From contig JAVEZQ010000004.1 in assembly GCA_034002905.1 (NCBI GenBank), forward strand, positions 83,963 through 147,962: 64,000 nt of DNA, in the 5' to 3' direction. Under the pieces are notes generated by a model. That model saw only the letters and a list, made by a program, of their open reading frames with translations, did no database searches and was not told the origin of the DNA. The stretch is from UBA8914 sp034002905 (GTDB lineage Bacteria; Pseudomonadota; Alphaproteobacteria; UBA9219). Below are positions 17,994-25,527 of this stretch, piece after piece. Both the position numbers and the translations under genes were made by a program. Every line of letters begins with the position of its first letter. Position 1 is the first letter of the stretch.

Positions 17994-18608
17994 ATGAGCA
18001 GCGAAAATACCAAACCGTCTTATGACGAGTGGATGTATTGGACACAAGTAGTCGTTGATCGGTTAACAACTATTGCCCATGTGTATGGACACCCGCCTCA
18101 TGAAGATGTGTTTATGTCGGATCAGGAGCGACAGCAAAAAATGTCGCAAGCCCTTTCCGCCTACGGGTATTTGCACGAATTGACCGATGAATACGAAATG
18201 TCCTTTCCCGGCGATATCGTTGATGCGACGGAAAAGGAAGAAGTCTTGATCGAAAAGCTCTATCCCGCTTTTATGGAAATCCTCAAGCATTTGCCCGAAT
18301 GGTCACAGGACATGCAACTTTTGTTGAAATCCGCGTGGGTTCGGGATTGTGCCACAAAGCTGGCACAGATTTTATTCTGTGGGCCAGAGGGGCGATCGGG
18401 TGAGGGGATCGGGAGCGGCATGCCTGAAAATGGTCGCTTGCCGAGCGTGCTGGAAAACTTGTTGGATCGTGAGGCTTCGGGCGAAGGGCGCGCCGCACGC
18501 ATCGAAAAGCCACGCAAAGCGCCAACCTATATGCGGCGAGAAGAATTGGCGCGTTTGTGGGGACGTCAAAACGGTTCGTTCTTGCGCTCTGCTGGACGTG
18601 TTGATTAA
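17994..18608 (+). CDS. Unknown protein, first of a tandem paralogous pair
   Basis: 204 residues, not recognised. It starts with a Trp/Tyr-rich helix (YDEWMYWTQVVVDRLTTIA), has an acidic helical middle and ends in a loop containing CGPEGRSGEGIGSG and a segment LPSVLENLLDREAS. The next gene repeats the same plan (FNDWWYWSECLVKRFRTIS; WGPKERQDEGIRSG; LAGILANLLMAE), so the two are diverged duplicates 38 bases apart. No signal peptide or membrane segment. ATG 17994 follows a TTG codon. They lie between aroC and tRNA-Thr, outside the prophage. Confidence 0.75.
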   Translation: MSSENTKPSYDEWMYWTQVVVDRLTTIAHVYGHPPHEDVFMSDQERQQKMSQALSAYGYLHELTDEYEMSFPGDIVDATEKEEVLIEKLYPAFMEILKHLPEWSQDMQLLLKSAWVRDCATKLAQILFCGPEGRSGEGIGSGMPENGRLPSVLENLLDREASGEGRAARIEKPRKAPTYMRREELARLWGRQNGSFLRSAGRVD

Positions 18609-18646
18609 TTGTATTAAACAGGATTGATTGAGAAAGAAGGAAGACA

Positions 18647-19342
18647 ATGTCTCAAAGCTATTCGCAACGCGCACCGTTTAATGATTGGTGGTATTGGTCG
18701 GAATGTTTGGTGAAGCGGTTTCGCACGATTTCCGAAATCTACAAGGAAAATATGGAAGCGGAGCGGAGCGCCGAAGCGGCGGATTGGGCCCGCAAGCTCA
18801 AGGATAATTGCATGGTGCCGGTGATGGAAGCGCGCAAGGGCATGCAAAGCGACGAACAAAAAGAAACGGTACGCCAGATGGAGGAAACAGCCATCGTTGC
18901 TGCCGCCAATATGTTCCGTGATATTTTGACAAACCTTCCCTTTATCTCCACCGCGATTCAGGATTTGCTTTACGTCTATTGGGAAGATGTCAAATGGGAT
19001 TCCGAGGGAGAGAGCGATCAAATGGACGAGGTCACTGGCCTTGTTAAAAAAGCGAAAAAGAAATCCGCTGGGGATACGCGGATTACCGAACTTTTCTGGG
19101 GCCCTAAAGAAAGACAGGATGAAGGTATCCGCAGCGGCCGTGTAGAAGATGGCGGCTTGGCCGGCATTCTTGCCAATTTGTTGATGGCGGAAAAAACATC
19201 ATCCAATCGTGCGCCGACGGATTATGGCCAAGTGCTGCAGGCGGCGGCTGTCCAGCAATATATTGCGACAACCAAAACGGCAAACCAGAAATGGGAAAAT
19301 GTGGGCGTTCAGATGAACTTTAAGCCTGGCGGCGGGATGTAA
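18647..19342 (+). CDS. Unknown protein, second of a tandem paralogous pair
   Basis: 231 residues, paralogue of the preceding gene product, with the N-terminal WWYWSECLVKRF helix, a Lys/Glu-rich middle that contains KKAKKKSAG, and the same GP-x-E-R/G-x-x-EGI-x-SG loop. The C-terminus is longer and ends NFKPGGGM. GAAGGAAG precedes the ATG. Predicted soluble and mostly helical. The function is unknown; the tandem arrangement suggests the two products act together, for example as a heteromer, but that is inference. Confidence 0.75.
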   Translation: MSQSYSQRAPFNDWWYWSECLVKRFRTISEIYKENMEAERSAEAADWARKLKDNCMVPVMEARKGMQSDEQKETVRQMEETAIVAAANMFRDILTNLPFISTAIQDLLYVYWEDVKWDSEGESDQMDEVTGLVKKAKKKSAGDTRITELFWGPKERQDEGIRSGRVEDGGLAGILANLLMAEKTSSNRAPTDYGQVLQAAAVQQYIATTKTANQKWENVGVQMNFKPGGGM

Positions 19343-19718
19343 CGGTTCCTTGTGCTTTGTGTGGTGAGGCTATTGGTTTGGCGCTTTTTTCCTTTATGAC
19401 CATTTTTCTAAATAAGGGTCCTGATCTTGCTAAAATCGCGAGGCCTCAGCTTGTCTGGGGCCTGTCTATGGCTTGGCCCCCCCGTTTGTATCACGCTTGT
19501 TAACTATTGTCTTTTGGGCCGGCTTATGCCTTGCGGCTTGGGCGACCGGCGGGTTCGGCGGCGTAAGGTGGCAAAAGGCCATAACTTTGCTTGCACAAGC
19601 GCCGAGATTATGGCAAAAACCGCTTTCACACATGTCCTGCGGGATCGTGCCGCCCACGGACCGGAAAGCGATAAGCCCCTTCGCAAAGTTACTTGAGGGT
19701 GTGCCGCAAAGCTTATGT
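19343..19718. other. Intergenic region before tRNA-Thr
   Basis: A 9-bp hairpin lies at 19441-19463 (AGGCCTCAG, 5-base loop, CTGGGGCCT, one G-T pair) about 100 bases after the preceding gene; no T-run follows. The promoter of tRNA-Thr should be near the right end. On the minus strand the prophage recombinase frame continues into this region to 19504. I see no convincing independent gene. Confidence 0.45.
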
Positions 19719-21294
19719 GCTGCCGTAGCTCAGGGGTAGAGCACGTCCTTGGTAAGGACGGGGTCGTAGGTTCAATTCCTATCGGCAGCACCATAATTGA
19801 GTTGTCGGCACTCAAGAGCCGAAAAAACCTGAAAGGACGGGAGGTTAGCGCGGTTCTAAACCCCTCGTTTTTGCGGTATCTGAGCTTTTCGTCAAAAGCG
19901 AGTTTTAGGACTGTTTTTTGAGCTATAAGATCGCCGGAAACCCAGAGTTTCTGCGGATTTTCGAGGAAATTGAGTGAGGTTCTAAAAGTTTCTTGGAAAC
20001 TCCCTCTTGATTGAATCCCACGCTCGATTTTTTCCCTTAGAATGATCTTTTGGGCGTCTATTTCTTCAACCCGCTTCTCATAGGCGCGGACAAGGCTTGA
20101 GCTTTCTGCCTCAATGAGCCTGTCCAGCATTTGGGCTTCCTTCTTATCCAGCTCTTGAAGCTGCTTTTGAAGCACTTGGGTAGATTCCTGCTCTGACAAG
20201 CTTTCCTTCTCCCACGTCTGCCGGAGCATGGCCTTAAACATGACAAAGAGCTGCTTGGTCGGGCGCATGTTATTCAGGAGGTGTTCAAAATCCTCTTCCA
20301 TGCGATTTTTAGGGATGGACTTACAACGTAAAGGACAGCCCTTTGTTGTGCAGAAATAGTAATGATAGTGCCCGCCGTGCCCCTTGGGGATTGAAGCGGT
20401 CATAGGCCGTCCGCAATGATCGCACAGAACGAAACCCCGAAGAGGAAATGAGCCGTCAAGACCTGTTCGCCTTCCGGCTTTAACATTTCCATCAAGGCGA
20501 TCCTGTATTTTTTGCCACGTTTCAAAGCTTATCAAAGGATCGTGTTTGGCCTTCCGGTAGTGAATGCCCCAGTTTGGCAAATGAATGTATCCAGCGTAAG
20601 CAACACGTCGCAGTAAGTTCTCGACGTTTTGAAGATGAAACTCTCTATTCCTGTTTCTTGGAACGATGGGATGGCTTTCCATGAAACGTTGAACGTCAAC
20701 CTTGTTTTCAAAGCGGCCACAGGCAAAACTTTCAAGCGCCTCTTTGACAATGGAGGCCAACGGCTCGTCCTTGACAATCATTTTGCCGTGCCCCTCTACC
20801 GTTTGATACCGATACCCGATGAAGGGGGCCAATACCCAGTAGCCATTCATGGCGCGGGCACGCATTCTGTTTTTGACTTGCTCGGCGTTCTTCTGCCGTT
20901 GATGTTGAGAAACGCTGGCGAGTAGATTTTCAACAAGAAGGCTATCCGAATCTTCCCCGAACTCTATCGAAGGCGATTCAAGTTTTCCCCCAGCTTGTGC
21001 GATTTCAGAACGCAATTCCAAATGTGCTTCAAGGCCGCGTGCAAGACGGCTTATGTCGTCAATGATAACGACGCATGATTCCTGTTTTTGTGTTCTTAGG
21101 AAGCGAAGCATAGATTGCATTCCTGGACGGTTTATCATCCCGCCCGAAACGCCTTCGTCCTGAAAGATTTGTATTACGTCGTAATTTTTGAACTTCGCAT
21201 ATTCTCTGCACCTCGTTTCCTGCGACCCCAGCCCATGTCCTTCTTTGACTTGTTTCGGACTGGAGACGCGGCAGTAAACGATGGCAGAGGTCAT
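19504..21294 (-). CDS. Large serine recombinase (phage integrase) reading through tRNA-Thr
   Basis: 596 residues as read here. The catalytic domain begins IVYCRVSSPKQ with the nucleophile Ser11, followed by SRLARG and the long E helix; then come a Recombinase domain (about 160-270), a zinc ribbon (CDHC near 298-301 and a second CTTKGCPLRC cluster) and a coiled coil (about 365-430). Phage-derived sequence ends near residue 500 (RKNEGFRTALTSRPFRFFR). Residues 501-525 are the antisense of tRNA-Thr (MVLPIGIEPTTPSL and so on) and 526-596 are antisense host DNA. The ATG overlaps the stop of the upstream inactive paralogue (ATGA). It should catalyse attP x attB integration, and excision with a directionality factor. 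Confidence 0.93.
   Translation of the reverse strand: MTSAIVYCRVSSPKQVKEGHGLGSQETRCREYAKFKNYDVIQIFQDEGVSGGMINRPGMQSMLRFLRTQKQESCVVIIDDISRLARGLEAHLELRSEIAQAGGKLESPSIEFGEDSDSLLVENLLASVSQHQRQKNAEQVKNRMRARAMNGYWVLAPFIGYRYQTVEGHGKMIVKDEPLASIVKEALESFACGRFENKVDVQRFMESHPIVPRNRNREFHLQNVENLLRRVAYAGYIHLPNWGIHYRKAKHDPLISFETWQKIQDRLDGNVKAGRRTGLDGSFPLRGFVLCDHCGRPMTASIPKGHGGHYHYYFCTTKGCPLRCKSIPKNRMEEDFEHLLNNMRPTKQLFVMFKAMLRQTWEKESLSEQESTQVLQKQLQELDKKEAQMLDRLIEAESSSLVRAYEKRVEEIDAQKIILREKIERGIQSRGSFQETFRTSLNFLENPQKLWVSGDLIAQKTVLKLAFDEKLRYRKNEGFRTALTSRPFRFFRLLSADNSIMVLPIGIEPTTPSLPRTCSTPELRQHISFAAHPQVTLRRGLSLSGPWAARSRRTCVKAVFAIISALVQAKLWPFATLRRRTRRSPKPQGISRPKRQ
19719..19793 (+). tRNA. tRNA-Thr (anticodon GGT)
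   Basis: 75 bases with the 3' CCA encoded. The acceptor arms GCTGCCG and CGGCAGC pair fully, the D arm is GCTC/GAGC, the anticodon stem CGTCC/GGACG encloses the loop TTGGTAA with anticodon GGT, and the T arm is GTAGG-TTCAATT-CCTAT. The prophage begins at or near its 3' end, and the gene remains intact. Confidence 0.97.
19770..19830. other. Left prophage-host junction (attL) region
   Basis: Host tRNA-Thr sequence ends at 19793 and phage DNA follows. The large serine recombinase gene points at this junction and its frame crosses it, as in serine integrases that use tRNA genes as attB. The exact crossover cannot be placed because the right end of the prophage is outside the window; the core is probably within the 3' half of the tRNA. 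Confidence 0.6.
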
Positions 21295-21707
21295 AATGCT
21301 TCCATCTGCGTGGCTAAGTTTGTTGTAAGGCGGATGGTCGTTTCTATGGGAATATGTTTGTGCTGCGCGTCATGTTGATTGACGATAATCAACGTTGCTC
21401 CGGCGTCAGAAATTTTCTCTTTCAGTCGGAGAAAGACATTCAGATTTCGTGCCAATCTACTCGGATCGCTAACGATAACGGCAGACGGTTTGGGAAGTTC
21501 CCGAAGCAGCATGAAAAGGTAATCAAGCCCAGGGCGGTTCTCCGAGCTACCGGAGATCCCAAGATCGGTTATCGTTTCTAAGACGTTGTCTTTTTCCGCG
21601 TCAGCAAACAGGCGACACAATTTGTCCTGCTGCTGTATTGAATCTGGAACGCCTTGGCCTTGCTGATAAGCCGCACAGCGGCAATAAATGAATGCGTTGT
21701 ATCTCAT
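21291..21707 (-). CDS. Stand-alone serine recombinase N-terminal domain without the catalytic serine
   Basis: 138 residues, just a resolvase catalytic-domain fold: FIYCRCAAYQQ, ISGSSENRPGLDYLF, VSDPSRLARNLNVF and a C-terminal helix. At the position of the nucleophile (Ser in the usual R-V-S motif, Ser11 in the neighbouring recombinase) there is Ala12, confirmed from the codons CGC TGT GCG GCT. The arginines of the SRLAR motif remain. It has a strong GGAGGTGAA ribosome binding site and overlaps the start of the large recombinase by 4 bases. It lacks DNA-binding domains. A partner or regulator that forms mixed dimers with the active enzyme is plausible; this is inference. Confidence 0.85.
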   Translation of the reverse strand: MRYNAFIYCRCAAYQQGQGVPDSIQQQDKLCRLFADAEKDNVLETITDLGISGSSENRPGLDYLFMLLRELPKPSAVIVSDPSRLARNLNVFLRLKEKISDAGATLIIVNQHDAQHKHIPIETTIRLTTNLATQMEAL

Positions 21708-21755
21708 TTCACCTCCAAAAGTAACTCGCCATTATAGCAAAATGTGCGGCAAAAA

Positions 21756-21938
21756 TCACGGGTCAAGTAGTTGTTTCTGCACATTATTTTCAATTCTAAG
21801 GGGGTCACGGCCAAACGCTTGATCTACAAAATGTTGGGCTATTTTCCAAAGCGCCATCGTCACTTCGTCCTTCTCTTCATCCGTCATGTTGAACCCGTCC
21901 ATATAGGGGCGAAACTCTTCAAGATCAGGAAGGCTCAT
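21756..21938 (-). CDS. Small phage protein downstream of terminase
   Basis: 60 residues, acidic, two predicted helices (MTDEEKDEVTMALWKIAQHF, VDQAFGRDPLR). Its ATG overlaps the stop of the terminase large subunit (ATGA), so it is coupled to it. The position is that of small head-completion proteins such as lambda gpW, but the sequence does not show the gpW pattern, and I leave it unassigned. Confidence 0.65.
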   Translation of the reverse strand: MSLPDLEEFRPYMDGFNMTDEEKDEVTMALWKIAQHFVDQAFGRDPLRIENNVQKQLLDP

Positions 21939-23848
21939 ACGTAGCTGCTCCTTATCGTGCGGCGCTGGGGCGCGGCTGTGGGTTTTGTGGAAGGAGCGGC
22001 GTCTGTCTCGGCAGGCAAGGCCTCCTGCGTTATGCCAACGGCTTTTTCAAGCTTCAGCCAAATAACTTCGGTGAAACGGTCGATCCCGACGCTTGCGGCG
22101 GCGGCGCGGGCATACACGCGGCAATCGAGGGCTTCATTGCGTTCGCGCTCTTTGTGCCACTCGCGGTGAGGGAAGCCCCGTTTGTTTTTGATCGTCACAA
22201 GCCGCTCGGCGGTAAGCTGCTTAAAATACTCCTCGCCGTACTTGGGGAAGTGGCAGTACCCAGGAGGAAAGCCTGCGCCTTCCTCTTTCTGTTCGTCGGT
22301 CGGCGCATCTTTGCGAAGGCATCCGTAGATTTCGGATTTGCAAAAGGATGAGCCGACGGGCCAAACGAGAAGGCCGCGACGTTTGCGCTTGCCCCGTATC
22401 GTCACATCCATCGGGCTGGGCGCTCCCAGCGCCGCGCCAAGGCGATCCATGCCTTTGACGGCTATAACCCTATCGCCGGACTGCTTGCGTACCCAGTCGT
22501 AAACCTCCTGCGTTGCATACCCTGTGTCGATGGCCATCTTGAGGATGGCAAGGTTCACGCCGCTTTCGTGGCTGAAGCTCTCGGCCAGAATATCGTCAAG
22601 CGCCTGCCAGACTTCCGGCTTGGCCGGATCGCCTTGCAAAACCCGATAATCCACCGACCAACATTCGCGGTCGCGGCCCCATGCCACGATTTCAAGCTCA
22701 AGGCGGTCTTTCTGCACGTCAACGCCCGCCGTAAGAAACAAGCCGCCCATCGGCACGACGCAAATGCGGTAATCCTCGCGCCGTTCGTAGAGGCGATGCC
22801 ATTCAGGGGCTTCGCCTTTCTCAACGTAGGTTTCGCCAAGCTCCGTGTTCCTGAATGATTTGATCGAAGCGTCCGAACCTTGCGCGTCGAGCCATGACCG
22901 CGCAATTTCCGCCCAGCTACGCCAGCCCAGCGGTGAATACAAACTGGAAATATGAAAGCCTGCCGTGCGTCCGTCGCTTTCGGCATGGGCTTGCCAATAG
23001 CCGTTCGCAAGCAATTCGGTTTTGTGATGCTCTTCAAAAAGCCGTGAGCAATGTTCGCATTCATAGGCCGCTTTCTCCGGTTGATTGTGCGGCCATTTGA
23101 GTTGCGGAAACTTGAGCCATTGGAAGGTTCCGCAGAGCGGACACGGCAGCATAAAGCGGCGTTGATCGCTGATTTCATATTCTCGCTCGATACGCGACAG
23201 GCCTTTAATCGTCGGCGTCGAGACCATGTAAATCTTGCGCCGCGCAAAAGTGCGCGTTCGCGCTTCGGCAAGGGCAATCGGGTCGCCTTCACCTTCCACG
23301 TCCCCAGGATAGGCATCGACTTCATCCAAAAACAAAAATCGCACGGGCATGGATCGCAACCCCGCCGCGCTGTTCGCGCCAGCGAGAACAAGAATGCCGC
23401 CTGGAAACTCTTTCGTGAGAACCGTGTTGCCGGAATCTTTGGATCGCGCTGGCTTGACCAGTTCCCGCAGCACGGGGCTTTCTTCGATAAGCGGGTCGAT
23501 GCGCTGTTTGGAATTGCGCTTGGCCGTATCTACGGTCGGGTTGACACTAAGCGTCGGCCCTGGCGTATGGTGAATGATATAGCCGAGCCAGTTGTTGCCG
23601 CATTCTGTTCCCCCAACTTGTGCCCCTTTCATAAAGACGACCCGCTCAATAGGCGAGCTGGCCGAAAGGCAGTCCATCGGTTCGCGCAAATACGGCGTCC
23701 GGCTTGTGCGCCACGGCCCAGGCTCGGAGGCCGCTTTGCCGGAAAGAAAGCGGTTTTCATCCGCCCACTCCGAGACCAACAAAACGGGGTCTGGCTTCAG
23801 TCCTTCCAAATAGGAAAGGATGAAAGCAACTTCTTGCGGATCGTTCAT
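21935..23848 (-). CDS. Terminase large subunit (lambda GpA family)
   Basis: 637 residues, the usual size. It packages DNA into the prohead with an N-terminal ATPase and C-terminal nuclease. Seen: ATPase loop MKGAQVGGTECGNNW, Walker B FLFLDEVDAYP, motif MVSTPTIKG, a zinc-binding pair CPLCG / CEHCS (about residues 236 and 264), and the nuclease start GVDVQKDRLELEIVAWG. The C-terminal ~40 residues are Pro/Ala/Thr-rich. It lies 4 bases after the small subunit. GpA-type terminases make cohesive ends, so the phage probably uses cos packaging. Confidence 0.96.
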   Translation of the reverse strand: MNDPQEVAFILSYLEGLKPDPVLLVSEWADENRFLSGKAASEPGPWRTSRTPYLREPMDCLSASSPIERVVFMKGAQVGGTECGNNWLGYIIHHTPGPTLSVNPTVDTAKRNSKQRIDPLIEESPVLRELVKPARSKDSGNTVLTKEFPGGILVLAGANSAAGLRSMPVRFLFLDEVDAYPGDVEGEGDPIALAEARTRTFARRKIYMVSTPTIKGLSRIEREYEISDQRRFMLPCPLCGTFQWLKFPQLKWPHNQPEKAAYECEHCSRLFEEHHKTELLANGYWQAHAESDGRTAGFHISSLYSPLGWRSWAEIARSWLDAQGSDASIKSFRNTELGETYVEKGEAPEWHRLYERREDYRICVVPMGGLFLTAGVDVQKDRLELEIVAWGRDRECWSVDYRVLQGDPAKPEVWQALDDILAESFSHESGVNLAILKMAIDTGYATQEVYDWVRKQSGDRVIAVKGMDRLGAALGAPSPMDVTIRGKRKRRGLLVWPVGSSFCKSEIYGCLRKDAPTDEQKEEGAGFPPGYCHFPKYGEEYFKQLTAERLVTIKNKRGFPHREWHKERERNEALDCRVYARAAAASVGIDRFTEVIWLKLEKAVGITQEALPAETDAAPSTKPTAAPQRRTIRSSYV

Positions 23849-23852
23849 CGTG

Positions 23853-24392
23853 TCAGAGATTTTCGGGGTCGGATTTTGAGAACTCTTCCAACACGCGGGA
23901 AAGCTCTTCGCTTAAAAGCTGGTTGACCTTGAGGCGGTCGCTTTCCGCCGCAACGATAGCGTCGATCCGGTTGGGAATGCCCAAAAGCTGATCGCGCAGT
24001 TGTCGCGCAAGGTTGAACCAACGGACGGTTACTTTTTCCAAGGGGACGAGCCGTCCGGCTTTTTCCTCGTATTCCATTTTCCGAAGCCTTGCGACGTACA
24101 ATTCGCGGATGGCGCGGCTTTGGATGTAGGTCGGCCCTTCGGCGGATGATGCGGCGGGAGCGGCTTCTTCTGTTTTGGTTTTGGGCTTCGCTTGAGGGGC
24201 TGGTTGTTGCGCCTCTTTCTGCGCTTCCACTTGTCCAGGATCACTATTTCGTTCCCATTGAAGATCGGCCTTGGCGGGATCAATCTTGCCGTCTTCGTCT
24301 CTGGTAATCCGGCCACTTTGAACGGCCTTCATGACCGCGCTTTTTGAACACCCCCTGTGCGCGGCATAAGCTCGGATTGACAGGCCCATCAT
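23853..24392 (-). CDS. Terminase small subunit-like protein
   Basis: 179 residues. The N-terminal helix-turn-helix (LSIRAYAAHRGCSKSAVMKA, then a wing ending DGKIDPAKADLQW) resembles Nu1-type small terminases and other phage DNA-recognition subunits. A Gln/Pro/Ala/Lys linker leads to a helical C-terminal half (YVARLRKMEYEEKAGRLV, then VRWFNLARQLRDQLLGIPNR) of the kind that contacts the large subunit. Two consecutive ATG codons could start it (24392 or 24389). It lies directly upstream of the large subunit. Confidence 0.85.
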   Translation of the reverse strand: MMGLSIRAYAAHRGCSKSAVMKAVQSGRITRDEDGKIDPAKADLQWERNSDPGQVEAQKEAQQPAPQAKPKTKTEEAAPAASSAEGPTYIQSRAIRELYVARLRKMEYEEKAGRLVPLEKVTVRWFNLARQLRDQLLGIPNRIDAIVAAESDRLKVNQLLSEELSRVLEEFSKSDPENL

Positions 24393-24402
24393 TCATTTTG
24401 TC

Positions 24403-25068
24403 TTAGCTGCGATGCAGGTTGTTGTAGTCGAGAATCCATCCGGCAAACTCGCCAAAGCGGAAGAACGGAACGGCTTCGTCTCCCAGAATGGCCGGATCAA
24501 TCGGGCGCTGCACGCCGCTCAAGCTTAGTTCTTTTTCGATAATCTCCTGCGGATGAACGCCAGCCGCAATCTTGTGAGAAAGCGCAATGCGGGAAAGGAT
24601 GGTCGCGGGATAGCCCTGCACGGCCTCACATTTATCGACCACGAGGATTGCGCCGCCTGGACGCAGATTTTCTTTGAGCCGATCAAGAAACCGTTCTCGT
24701 TCGCTCGGCGGAAAGAACATGAGAACCAAAAAGCAAATGGCCAGATCGAACGGCTGATAAGGAAACGTCAGAGCGTTCGTGATCGCCAAAGAACCAGGGC
24801 CATCATAGAGCGCGGCCATCTCCGCGCTTTCTTCAATGGCGACAAGTTCGGCACCGCGAGAGTCCAGCGTTGTTTGCAAGGCGCGGCCAATGTTGCCCGT
24901 GGAAGCCCCGATGTCATAAACAAGGCCGCCTTGCGGGATGTAATGCCGCCCGATATAGGAAACGGCAGAAGTCAGAAGATCGTACCAAGGCAATTGTTCG
25001 CGCACATGGTGGTCGAACCCTTCGGCAACGTCCTGATTGGCAAACGTCCATTCTTGCGGGATCTGCAT
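24403..25068 (-). CDS. CmoA-like SAM-dependent methyltransferase
   Basis: 221 residues. The order of elements follows carboxy-SAM synthase CmoA and relatives: FDHHVREQLPWYDLLTSAV, motif I VYDIGASTGNIGRAL, acidic loop VAIEESAEM, motif IV FDLAICFLVLMFF, and LRPGGAILVVDKCE. A class I methyltransferase or SAM-modifying enzyme is therefore likely. ATG 25068 has AGGAGG 7 bases upstream and is preferred over a start 8 codons earlier. It lies between the HAD-like gene and the terminase genes. Whether the target is tRNA, DNA or a small molecule cannot be read from the sequence. Confidence 0.8.
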   Translation of the reverse strand: MQIPQEWTFANQDVAEGFDHHVREQLPWYDLLTSAVSYIGRHYIPQGGLVYDIGASTGNIGRALQTTLDSRGAELVAIEESAEMAALYDGPGSLAITNALTFPYQPFDLAICFLVLMFFPPSERERFLDRLKENLRPGGAILVVDKCEAVQGYPATILSRIALSHKIAAGVHPQEIIEKELSLSGVQRPIDPAILGDEAVPFFRFGEFAGWILDYNNLHRS

Positions 25069-25107
25069 GGCAGAGCCTCCTTTCTCATTCAACGATGTTG
25101 GGGGAGA

Positions 25108-25527
25108 TCAGTCTTTGGGCTGAAAAGTCTCAAGCACCGTGTCCCGTGTCAGGGCGACGATGCCGAGTTTTTCATACATGGCGCGTGTCGAAGGGTTGCT
25201 TTCGATGGCAACATAGCTTTCAGGGTTCGCGCCGTATTTGGGGAAGATGTATTTTTCGAGGATTTTCTTTTTGCAAGAAGGCGGCGTCAGAAACCACTCG
25301 TTGAAATAAGCGTCCTGCGGCAACCATCCCGTCTTGTATCGGATGCTTTGAAGGGTTCGGTCTTTATGAAGTTTGGGCCGCGCCGTTATCAAAATAACGG
25401 TTCTGTCTTTGATGCGGCTCAGAAGATCAGACGAATAACGTTCATTGTCGATTTGACGAGCAAAGGGTTTGATCTTCTCTTGGCTGTTAGAAACCAACGT
25501 GTAATTCAGGTCTAAAAGAATAATCAT
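25108..25527 (-). CDS. HAD-superfamily-like protein with an altered motif I
   Basis: 139 residues. Motif I reads LLDLNYTLV: the nucleophile Asp6 is present but the usual second acidic residue (D-x-D) is Asn8. Motif II is LITARP, a lysine-rich motif III region follows (PSCKKKILEKY), and motif IV is AIESNPSTRAMY, with Glu where Asp is common. The protein is short, with no large cap. It starts with ATG overlapping the stop of the ParB-methyltransferase gene. Phosphatase activity is possible but may be reduced or specialised. Confidence 0.75.
   Translation of the reverse strand: MIILLDLNYTLVSNSQEKIKPFARQIDNERYSSDLLSRIKDRTVILITARPKLHKDRTLQSIRYKTGWLPQDAYFNEWFLTPPSCKKKILEKYIFPKYGANPESYVAIESNPSTRAMYEKLGIVALTRDTVLETFQPKD

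Noticed and set aside
19473..19739. Plus-strand frame with a hydrophobic N-terminus before tRNA-Thr
   Set aside because: Starts only at a TTG without a ribosome binding site and overlaps the tRNA; likely chance.
19719..19794. Protein-like sequence with GIEPTTPSLPRTCSTPELRQ on the minus strand
   Set aside because: It is the antisense translation of tRNA-Thr and has no meaning as a protein domain beyond being the run-on tail of the integrase.
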